Assembly (NCBI GenBank): GCA_002434915.1
Contig: DJLG01000036.1
Span: forward strand, 1-21,734
Direction of reading: 5' to 3'
Length of the DNA stretch: 21,734 nucleotides
Source: Proteobacteria bacterium UBA6522
Lineage (GTDB): Bacteria > Pseudomonadota > Gammaproteobacteria > Steroidobacterales > Rariloculaceae
Shown here: one piece after another, positions 16,209 to 21,734 of the stretch
Layout of the letters: each line of letters begins with the position of its first letter
How positions within the stretch are numbered: position 1 is the first letter of the stretch
Notes under the pieces: generated by a model
The model's database searches: none
What the model saw: the letters and a program-made list of their open reading frames with translations, nothing else
Told to the model about the DNA's origin: nothing
Program-made: the position numbers and the translations under genes

Positions 16209-17632
16209 CTGAACATCCTGGTTATATCGTTATAAAAGGCAAAACTCATCAGAATAAATAGCAAGAAAACTCCTACTTGCTGTCCTATCAACATAGCACG
16301 TTCTGAAACAGGTGATCCCTTAATTAGTTCTACTAGTTGGTACACTATTTGGCCACCATCCAGCAAGGGCACTGGCAACAAATTTAAAACTCCCAGACTT
16401 ATGCTGACTATAGCCATAAAGCCGAGAAAGGCCGTAAACCCAGCACGTGCACTATCACCTGCAATGGTAGCAATATTTAATGGCCCACTAATATTTCTAA
16501 CAGAGACATCTCCCGTAAACATTCTCGCAAACATACGAACTGTAAGAACACTCATTTCCCAAGTCTTTATAGCACCCTTTGGCAAAGCCTCGAGAAGGCC
16601 AAAACGTTGTTCTACTATGGCTTGCCCATAAATTTCCTGCGCAAGGTTAGTATCCATCCCTGCGCCTATCCGTCCAATTGACTGACTACCATCTTGTGCA
16701 AACCCTATAGTCAGCTCCATTGAGCGTTGATAACCATTCCGATCAATTACGACCATAACCTTTTCACCAGGCCTCTCACGTATGTATTCTACCCAACCAA
16801 ACCAGCTACTAATTTCCTCTCCTTCTACTGAGACAACCTGATCCCCTGAAAGGAAGCCTGCCTGTTCAGCTGCTCCACCGTTACTGATCTCATCCATAAC
16901 AGGCGGCAAAATTGGCCCAGGCTCAAACCCAAGCCCTACCCATAGCGCCTCAGGTTCCGTTAATTCAGCTTCTCGCCCTCGTACATCCAACTCTAAATCA
17001 CGTGAAACACCCTGATCATCTTGCACAGTGATATCAATCAACCCATCTCGTAACAATTCATCCAGGATTGCTAACACTGCAGTATCCCAGGTTTGAGCTG
17101 GACGACCGCCAACAGTCAAGATCTCATCATTTGGCATCATGCCAACCTGTTCCGCCACCGATCCAGCTGTAACAGTTCCAACTATTGCTTTAGTCCCTGG
17201 CACTCCACTAACAAACATGAGCCAATAAGCAAAGATAGCGAATAAAAAATTAAACCCGGGTCCAGCAAATAAAACCGCAATACGATGGGAGATAGGTCGC
17301 CGATTAAAAGCGAGATGCTGTTCAGCTAATGGCACGGGTCCTTCCCTCTCATCGAGCAACTTCACATAACCGCCAAGAGGAATGCTAGACAGCCAATATT
17401 CAGGGCCTTCAGAATCTATTACTGAATCAGAACCTCCAATCTCGGCAGAATTTGCAGGATACTTTACTGTACGGCCCTGCCAACGCAACAAAGGGCTACC
17501 AAAGCCAACAGAAAACCTAAGAACCTTAAACCCTAATTTTCGCGCGACCCAAAAATGTCCATACTCATGCACGGACACAAGTACTCCAATAGCAATTATG
17601 AATGCTAAAATTGCAGAGATAATTTCGGTCAT
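16205..17632 (-). CDS. rseP: Inner-membrane zinc metalloprotease RseP (site-2 protease)
   Basis: RseP cuts the transmembrane segment of anti-sigma-E factor RseA after DegS cleavage, releasing sigma-E in response to outer-membrane stress; it also clears remnant signal peptides. The 475-residue protein has the zinc motif HEYGH (His22, Glu23, His26) in the first membrane helix, IPLGGYVKLLDERE (84-97), FAGPGFNFLFAIFAYWL (membrane helix 2), two PDZ domains (about 145-220 and 245-315), GDVSVRNISGP, and the third zinc ligand Asp425 in NLLPVPLLDGGQ. It is about 25 residues longer than E. coli RseP, mostly through an insertion near residues 55-75. The 133-base gap upstream is where dxr would normally lie. 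It overlaps bamA by 4 bases, linking envelope-stress signalling to barrel assembly. Confidence 0.97.
   Translation of the reverse strand: MTEIISAILAFIIAIGVLVSVHEYGHFWVARKLGFKVLRFSVGFGSPLLRWQGRTVKYPANSAEIGGSDSVIDSEGPEYWLSSIPLGGYVKLLDEREGPVPLAEQHLAFNRRPISHRIAVLFAGPGFNFLFAIFAYWLMFVSGVPGTKAIVGTVTAGSVAEQVGMMPNDEILTVGGRPAQTWDTAVLAILDELLRDGLIDITVQDDQGVSRDLELDVRGREAELTEPEALWVGLGFEPGPILPPVMDEISNGGAAEQAGFLSGDQVVSVEGEEISSWFGWVEYIRERPGEKVMVVIDRNGYQRSMELTIGFAQDGSQSIGRIGAGMDTNLAQEIYGQAIVEQRFGLLEALPKGAIKTWEMSVLTVRMFARMFTGDVSVRNISGPLNIATIAGDSARAGFTAFLGFMAIVSISLGVLNLLPVPLLDGGQIVYQLVELIKGSPVSERAMLIGQQVGVFLLFILMSFAFYNDITRMFS
16216..16219 (-). promoter_or_regulatory. Shine-Dalgarno deciding the bamA TTG start
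   Basis: AGGA on the minus strand, inside the last codons of rseP, seven bases before TTG 16206-16208. With no ATG or GTG available before the mature bamA domain, this supports the TTG. Initiation is probably coupled to termination of rseP (overlap TTGA). Confidence 0.65.
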
Positions 17633-17765
17633 CTTGACCTCATTTTAGACTAGCCCTTGTCTGAAGGGCATATTATCGCTGAGTATTTTACCTTTGGGGA
17701 ACCCCCCAACCTAATATAGGCATTTTAAATCTGGTCATATGAAGTCCCAGATGAGCTATATGCTT
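17633..17765 (-). other. cdsA-rseP intergenic region with two small hairpins; site of missing dxr
   Basis: This is the longest gene-free stretch of the window. On the minus strand it holds a perfect 6-bp inverted repeat TTGGGG-GGTT-CCCCAA (17694-17709) and a second one GCCCTT-CAGAC-AAGGGC (17653-17669) that would fold 20 bases before the rseP start. Neither is followed by a T-run, so they are not ordinary intrinsic terminators. A 16-codon reading frame (17688-17738) with GGGA six bases upstream covers the first hairpin. I see AT-rich -10-like hexamers (TATATT, TAATAT) but no matching -35. No reading frame here resembles Dxr. A promoter or leader for the rseP-bamA block is possible but unproven. 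Confidence 0.5.
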
Positions 17766-18566
17766 CTATAAATGAAGTCCTGAGACATATATACCAAGAG
17801 AAAATATTGGAGTAGCAGCTGTAAGGCTATCAATTCTATCTAGAATCCCCCCATGGCCTGGCAAAAGACGTCCACTATCCTTAATGTTTACATTACGCTT
17901 TAAGAAGCTGATAGTGAGATCACCAAGCACTGAACTCATTGCTGTAGCGACACCAATGGCTACGAACAAACTTTTCGGCACATTAAGCATGATGCTTATC
18001 CCAAAAGATACTAGCCCAGCAAAAGCTATTCCCCCAATGAAACCCTCCCAAGTTTTTCCAGGACTCACTCTTGGCGCTAGTTTAACTTTTCCGCAAAAAC
18101 TCCCAATCAGGTAAGCGCCCACATCAGCTGCCCAAACAATGAGAAGCAAACTCATTATTAATTGAGGACCCTCAATAAACCCTTGGTGAAAACGGCTCAA
18201 AAGAAACCAAGAGGGTATCAGAACAAGAGGACCAGCAGCCCCTACTAGAGCAAGAGGGATATGGCGAGGCAATCTGAATAAGACCATACATGAAAGCATC
18301 CACCAACCGACACTAATAACTGTGATTGGATAAGTCCAACCCTGTGCAATACCTCCAAAAGCCATCAAAAACATAAGAGCTGCCATACCAACCATATAAA
18401 AAACCCGCGAAGCTCCCTGAAGTCGCACCAAACCAGTCCACTCCCACGCACCCCCTAACCAAAATAAAGCTATGACCCAACTCACAACCCATGTTGGAAA
18501 AAATAAAACTGTCGTGGTAATTCCGCCTGCCAAAATAACTGCTGTAATCAGTCGAGTTATTAGCAA
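17766..18566 (-). CDS. cdsA: Phosphatidate cytidylyltransferase (CDP-diacylglycerol synthase)
   Basis: CdsA makes CDP-diacylglycerol from CTP and phosphatidic acid, the branch point to all phospholipids; it is an integral inner-membrane enzyme. The 266 residues contain about eight hydrophobic helices, then KLAPRVSPGKTWEGFIGG (162-179), SSVLGDL (211-217) and the full family signature from Ser220 to Asp246 (SFLKR, KDSGRLLPGHGG, LDRID). It starts with TTG at 18564-18566: there is no nearby ATG, GAGG lies seven bases upstream, and the N terminus MLITRLITA aligns directly with E. coli MLKYRLISA. It overlaps the uppS stop by 7 bases. In Pseudomonas dxr follows at once; here a 133-base gap and rseP follow. 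Confidence 0.97.
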   Translation of the reverse strand: MLITRLITAVILAGGITTTVLFFPTWVVSWVIALFWLGGAWEWTGLVRLQGASRVFYMVGMAALMFLMAFGGIAQGWTYPITVISVGWWMLSCMVLFRLPRHIPLALVGAAGPLVLIPSWFLLSRFHQGFIEGPQLIMSLLLIVWAADVGAYLIGSFCGKVKLAPRVSPGKTWEGFIGGIAFAGLVSFGISIMLNVPKSLFVAIGVATAMSSVLGDLTISFLKRNVNIKDSGRLLPGHGGILDRIDSLTAATPIFSLGIYVSGLHL

Positions 18567-19315
18567 TTTGAAGCCTCTACTTGCTCTGCAGTACGCCCAA
18601 ACCTTCTCTGACGACTAGCATAAGAGTCAAACGCTTTTTTTAGTTCCTCAATTTTAAAATCAGGCCATAAAACATCTAAAAAATAAAGCTCACTATAAGC
18701 AAGACTCCATAATAAAAAGTTGCTTATTCGATGTTCTTCTCCAGTACGTATCAAAAGATCAACATCTGGAAGCTGCCCCATCATTAATTCCTCAACAAAA
18801 ACTTTCTCATCAATCTGATCAGATGTAAGGGATCCGGTCGAAACTTTTTTTGCAAGCCGCTTTGCAGCATTTACTAAATCTGCTCGTCCTCCATAAGCTA
18901 CTGCTAGCGTAAGTTTCATGCCCTGATTATTTCTAGTACGAACCTCAGCTGCACGAATCGTTTCTTGAAGAGCCGAATTCAAGAGATCAGTTTTACCAAT
19001 AAAATTGAGCTGGATATCATTTTCAGCTAGCTCAGCTACTTCTTTATTCAAGGACTCCATAAATAAAGACATTAGCCCTCTAACCTCTCCACTAGGGCGT
19101 TTCCAGTTCTCACTGGAAAACACAAACAGCGTAAGAAAATTGACGCCTTCCTTAGCGCAATATTCAATCAGCGCTCTTACTGGTTTGATGCCAGCACGAT
19201 GTCCTGCCTGTCGAGGTAATCCTCGCAGCTTAGCCCAGCGACCATTACCATCCATAATGACAGCCAAGTGATTTGGGGTGGCGCCAAAAACATTTTCTTG
19301 CATCACTTTTGCCAT
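18560..19315 (-). CDS. uppS: Undecaprenyl diphosphate synthase (ditrans,polycis type)
   Basis: UppS adds eight isopentenyl units in cis to farnesyl diphosphate, giving the C55 carrier lipid of peptidoglycan, O-antigen and other wall polymers. The 251-residue protein (E. coli 253) has HLAVIMDGNGRWA with catalytic Asp22, GHRAGIKPVRALIEYC (38-53), FVFSSENWKRP, the VAYGGRADLVNA block and IRTGEEHRISNFLLWS with the diphosphate-binding arginines, ending near LYFLDVLWPDF. The ATG at 19315 shares one base with the frr stop (TGATG) and has GGAG five bases upstream. Its substrate comes from the isoprenoid pathway, whose enzyme Dxr is the one gene missing from this cluster. Confidence 0.97.
   Translation of the reverse strand: MAKVMQENVFGATPNHLAVIMDGNGRWAKLRGLPRQAGHRAGIKPVRALIEYCAKEGVNFLTLFVFSSENWKRPSGEVRGLMSLFMESLNKEVAELAENDIQLNFIGKTDLLNSALQETIRAAEVRTRNNQGMKLTLAVAYGGRADLVNAAKRLAKKVSTGSLTSDQIDEKVFVEELMMGQLPDVDLLIRTGEEHRISNFLLWSLAYSELYFLDVLWPDFKIEELKKAFDSYASRQRRFGRTAEQVEASNC
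18574..18577 (-). promoter_or_regulatory. Shine-Dalgarno deciding the cdsA TTG start
   Basis: GAGG on the minus strand near the 3' end of uppS, seven bases before TTG 18564-18566. The resulting N terminus aligns with E. coli CdsA from residue 1, which supports the site. Confidence 0.65.
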
Positions 19316-19872
19316 CAGAACTCCATCATTTCCTTTTCTTTTTCCTCCAGCAGTTTTTCCATTTGTGCTATGTGATCATCAGTAAGTTTCTGCACCTCTT
19401 CTTGCGCTCTATGTTCATCGTCCAATGTAATCATTTTTTCTTTTAGAAGATCCTTGACATCATTAAGGATATCGCGACGAATATTTCGTACAGATATACG
19501 ACCTGCCTCAGTTTCTCCACGTACAACTCTTATCATATCCTTACGGCGCTCCTCAGTCATGAGCGGTAAAGGCACACGAATTGCGTTTCCAGCGGTAACT
19601 GGGGTTAATCCAAGATCAGAAGAAAATATAGCCTTCTCAACAACTGGTACCATCTGCTTCTCCCAAGGCGAAACAAGCAGTGTACGTGCATCCTCTACAG
19701 AAACTGTTGCGGCTTGAGAGATAGGAACCTGAGAACCGTAGTAATCAATCATAATGTGCTCGAGCAACCCAGTATGTGCACGCCCAGTACGAAGCCTTAA
19801 CAATTCCTCCTTGAGAGCTTCAACGCTCTTTTGCATTCGAATCTCTCCGTCTCTTTTAAGCTCATCAATCAT
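19315..19872 (-). CDS. frr: Ribosome recycling factor
   Basis: RRF, with EF-G, splits the post-termination ribosome into subunits. From ATG 19872 the protein has 185 residues, exactly the E. coli length, and opens MIDELKRDGEIRMQKSVEAL like the family. Further landmarks are LRLRTGRAHTGLLEHI, DYYGSQVPISQAATVSVEDARTL, RVPLPLMTEERRKD and VRNIRRDILNDVK; the middle is the beta domain and both ends form the three-helix bundle. An in-frame start at 19929 would add 19 residues encoded within pyrH and is rejected. The start overlaps the pyrH stop by 8 bases and the stop shares one base with uppS. Confidence 0.97.
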   Translation of the reverse strand: MIDELKRDGEIRMQKSVEALKEELLRLRTGRAHTGLLEHIMIDYYGSQVPISQAATVSVEDARTLLVSPWEKQMVPVVEKAIFSSDLGLTPVTAGNAIRVPLPLMTEERRKDMIRVVRGETEAGRISVRNIRRDILNDVKDLLKEKMITLDDEHRAQEEVQKLTDDHIAQMEKLLEEKEKEMMEF

Positions 19873-20617
19873 TATTTTTCTCTGAAGGTTCTTCGATATT
19901 ATTAACTGAGGTGCCCAATTCATCTCCACAAACTAGTCGGACTAAATCGCCTTGATTATTCAAATTAAATACAACAAGAGGAAGGTTATTATCCCTGCAC
20001 ATCACGATTGCAGTTGCATCCATAACATTAAGCTTTTCCATAAGCACATAATCAAAAGTTAATTCCGGGTAATGAATTGCTTCAGAATCTATAACTGGGT
20101 CTGCGGAATAGATGCCATCCACTTTTGTAGCCTTGATTAAAAGATCTGCTCCAACTTCTATGGCGCGAAGACTAGCTGCTGTGTCAGTAGTAAAAAATGG
20201 ATTGCCGGTACCCGCAGCAAAAATCACCACCCGACCCTTTTCAAGATGGCGAATAGCTCGACGACGAATATAATCTTCACACACGTCATGAATTTTCAGT
20301 GCGGACATAACTCGGACATTGGTGCCATTCTGTTCCAATGAATCCTGCAAAGCTAGGGCGTTTATAACGGTAGCTAACATACCCATATGATCACCAGTCA
20401 CACGGTCCATTCCTGCTTCGGCAAGACCAGCACCACGAAAGATATTGCCTCCTCCAAGCACTAGACCAACCTGAACACCTAGCTCAACAACTTCATTGAT
20501 CTCATCTGCTATTTGTTTAATAACGATAGGATCAATACCATAACCAGCAGAGCCTAGAAGTCCTTCACCACTGATCTTCAGGAGAATTCTTTTATAAATG
20601 GCAACTCTTTTCCCCAT
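19865..20617 (-). CDS. pyrH: Uridylate kinase (UMP kinase)
   Basis: PyrH phosphorylates UMP to UDP with ATP; bacterial UMP kinases are hexameric, activated by GTP and inhibited by UTP. The 250-residue amino-acid-kinase-fold protein has YKRILLKISGEGL (8-20), VLGGGNIFRGAG (53-64), GDHMGMLATVINALAL (75-90), GTGNPFFTTDTAA (136-148) and KATKVDGIYSADP (162-174). The ATG at 20617 follows GAGG with a 4-base spacer. The last ten or so residues (IEEPSEKNND) extend beyond the E. coli end and are encoded partly over the frr start. It lies 64 bases after tsf. PyrH and PyrG in the same cluster both serve pyrimidine nucleotide supply. Confidence 0.98.
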   Translation of the reverse strand: MGKRVAIYKRILLKISGEGLLGSAGYGIDPIVIKQIADEINEVVELGVQVGLVLGGGNIFRGAGLAEAGMDRVTGDHMGMLATVINALALQDSLEQNGTNVRVMSALKIHDVCEDYIRRRAIRHLEKGRVVIFAAGTGNPFFTTDTAASLRAIEVGADLLIKATKVDGIYSADPVIDSEAIHYPELTFDYVLMEKLNVMDATAIVMCRDNNLPLVVFNLNNQGDLVRLVCGDELGTSVNNIEEPSEKNND

Positions 20618-20681
20618 GCATCCTCAACTTATTAATTTTATAGAGCCACTTAATCAAGACAACTTGTGTAGGCTAGAAGAG

Positions 20682-21563
20682 TCAACTGCCTTGAGATGCT
20701 TGCGCCATCACCTCTTGCACAAAATCATCTTTCTTTTTTTCAATTCCTTCACCTACCTCATAACGCATAAACCTAACAACTTTTGCCTGACTCTGTGCCA
20801 ACAAATCACTAATTTTTTGGTCAGGATCTTTAACAAATTGTTGCCCAAGCAGTGTTACCTCATCAAGGTGTTTTCGTAAACGGCCTTCGACCATTTTCTC
20901 TACTATTTCTGGGGGTTTCCCTTCTCCCAAGGCCTGAGCAACCAAGATTTCACGTTCCTTGGCAAGCTCTTCTTCAGGCATATCATCAGCACTTATGCAC
21001 TGTGGAGCTCTCGCAGCTATCTGCATTGCTATATCTCTTGCGAGCTCTATGACTCCTCCATCTAGCTCAACTAATACACCTATTCGACCCATATGACTGT
21101 ATGAACCAACCAGCCCATCAGCATCTAATACAAAAAATCGCCGAACAGAAATGTTCTCTCCAATCTTAGTAACCAGCTCAAGTCGCAGTTTCTCAAGAGT
21201 TTCCCCATCCACTTCCAGTGCCATAAGTTCATCCAAATTAGCCGGTGAAGGCTCAATAAGCGCTGCCTTAGCTACCGTATCTGCAAAGTGTTTGAAATTA
21301 TGATCTTTAGCGACAAAATCAGTCTCTGAATTAACTTCTAATATGACATGGCGAGCTCCACTATCGTCTCCTTTGAGTACCACAAGGCCTTCAGCCGCAA
21401 CTCGAGAAGCTTTTTTGTCCGCTTTAGCTTGACCTGATTTGCGTAATAGTTCTGCTCCCCGTTCAATGTCGCCATCCACTTCGGTAAGTGCTCTTTTACA
21501 ATCCATCATTCCAGCGCCGGTACGCTCACGAAGCTCTTTAACTAATCCCGCTGTTATCGTCAT
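20682..21563 (-). CDS. tsf: Elongation factor Ts
   Basis: EF-Ts exchanges GDP for GTP on EF-Tu. The 293 residues (E. coli 283) begin with the UBA-like N-terminal domain (LVKELRERTGAGMMDCKRAL, 7-26), followed by the core with NSETDFVAKDHNF; Asp82 and Phe83 are the residues that disturb the Mg site of EF-Tu (Asp80 and Phe81 in E. coli). The C-terminal module has LLGQQFVKDPDQKI and MRYEVGEGIEKKKDDFVQEV, both typical. The ATG at 21563 has GAGG eight bases upstream. It follows the rpsB stop by 35 bases, the standard rpsB-tsf arrangement. Confidence 0.98.
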   Translation of the reverse strand: MTITAGLVKELRERTGAGMMDCKRALTEVDGDIERGAELLRKSGQAKADKKASRVAAEGLVVLKGDDSGARHVILEVNSETDFVAKDHNFKHFADTVAKAALIEPSPANLDELMALEVDGETLEKLRLELVTKIGENISVRRFFVLDADGLVGSYSHMGRIGVLVELDGGVIELARDIAMQIAARAPQCISADDMPEEELAKEREILVAQALGEGKPPEIVEKMVEGRLRKHLDEVTLLGQQFVKDPDQKISDLLAQSQAKVVRFMRYEVGEGIEKKKDDFVQEVMAQASQGS

Positions 21564-21598
21564 TACTAGATCCTCTATCTACTCACGCTATCCGAAAC

Positions 21599-21734
21599 CT
21601 AAACATCATCCTGAGCTTTAGCTTTTGACGACGCTTTTGTGGTTTTTTTCGAAGACTTTTTAACTGCCTTAGCAGGCTTTGGTTTTGAAGCAGCACCTGC
21701 ATCAGGCGTGGCATCCTCAACGGAAACCTCAGGA
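21599..21734 (-). CDS. rpsB: Probable 30S ribosomal protein S2, C-terminal 44 residues
   Basis: Only the 3' end of a gene is visible, ending with TAG at 21599-21601. The 44 residues run from PEVSVEDATP through a low-complexity stretch rich in lysine, alanine, serine and threonine (AKAVKKSSKKTTKASSKAKA) to AQDDV. No conserved S2 residue is in view, so the call rests on position: rpsB lies directly before tsf in nearly all bacteria. If right, the protein carries a long basic tail that E. coli S2 lacks, although tails of this kind occur on ribosomal proteins of other bacteria. The upstream part lies beyond the window edge. Confidence 0.72.
   Translation of the reverse strand, partial: PEVSVEDATPDAGAASKPKPAKAVKKSSKKTTKASSKAKAQDDV

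Noticed and set aside
17742..17748. GGGACTT on the minus strand as a sigma-E -35 element upstream of rseP-bamA
   Set aside because: It resembles the GGAACTT consensus, but no sigma-E -10 element occurs at the required 15-17-base spacing; a GTCTAA near the rseP start lacks a matching -35.
17633..17765. Degraded remnant of dxr
   Set aside because: None of the frames contains an N-terminal GSTGSIG-type motif or a Dxr-like C terminus; stops are frequent in the frames I read.
19873..19929. N-terminal extension of frr by 19 residues
   Set aside because: The extra residues are encoded within pyrH and have no counterpart in RRF; the inner ATG gives the exact family length of 185.
20635..20662. Sigma-70-like promoter before pyrH (TTGTCT, 16-base spacer, TAAAAT)
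   Set aside because: The predicted start would leave a leader of only about 11 bases before the pyrH ATG, and the -35 is a poor match; probably chance in an AT-rich gap.
1..21734. Mobile elements, CRISPR arrays, tRNA/rRNA genes, phage or defence genes, a new gene system
   Set aside because: Recognised housekeeping genes fill nearly the whole window, no gap exceeds 133 bases, and I saw no direct repeats of the kind that mark insertions or CRISPR arrays.

Overview
The window is one unbroken run of twenty genes, all on the minus strand. It matches, almost gene for gene, the conserved housekeeping and envelope cluster of Gammaproteobacteria. Read in the direction of transcription (high to low coordinates), the order is rpsB (3' end only), tsf, pyrH, frr, uppS, cdsA, rseP, bamA, skp/ompH, lpxD, fabZ, lpxA, lpxB, rnhB, dnaE, accA, tilS, pyrG, kdsA, eno (5' part only). 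As I recall the Pseudomonas-type arrangement, this is the same order except that dxr (ispC), normally between cdsA and rseP, is absent. The DNA is moderately AT-rich. With the gammaproteobacterial order and the lipid A and Kdo genes, this suggests a free-living (perhaps marine) gammaproteobacterium outside the well-studied enteric and Pseudomonas genera. I cannot name the genus.

Layout. At 21.7-18.6 kb lie translation and nucleotide genes (S2, EF-Ts, UMP kinase, ribosome recycling factor), followed by undecaprenyl diphosphate synthase. At 18.6-13.2 kb are envelope genes: CDP-diacylglycerol synthase, the site-2 protease RseP, the outer-membrane assembly protein BamA and a Skp-like periplasmic chaperone. 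At 13.2-9.7 kb is lipid A synthesis (LpxD, LpxA, LpxB) with FabZ of fatty-acid synthesis inside it. At 9.7-3.2 kb come RNase HII, the replicative polymerase alpha subunit, the acetyl-CoA carboxylase alpha subunit and the tRNA-Ile lysidine synthetase. At 3.1-0 kb come CTP synthase, Kdo-8-phosphate synthase and enolase.

The genes are packed tightly. Eight junctions overlap by 1-8 bases (pyrH/frr, frr/uppS, uppS/cdsA, rseP/bamA, lpxD/fabZ, fabZ/lpxA, rnhB/dnaE, pyrG/kdsA). The longest gap is 133 bases, exactly where dxr is missing. No convincing intrinsic terminator is visible, so long polycistronic transcripts with translational coupling are likely. Functionally the cluster joins the supply of acyl-ACP (AccA, FabZ), undecaprenyl carrier (UppS), phospholipid precursor (CdsA), lipid A (LpxA/B/D), Kdo (KdsA, with CTP from PyrG for its activation) and outer-membrane protein assembly (BamA, Skp, RseP).

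I see no mobile element, CRISPR array, phage gene, tRNA or rRNA, and no sign of a new system. Points worth a second look are at the level of detail: the missing dxr, a metal-dependent type of KdsA, a predicted short-chain acyl specificity in LpxA, a strongly acidic Skp-like protein, an insertion in RseP, TTG starts for bamA and cdsA, paired palindromes in the skp-lpxD gap and a lysine/alanine-rich S2 tail.
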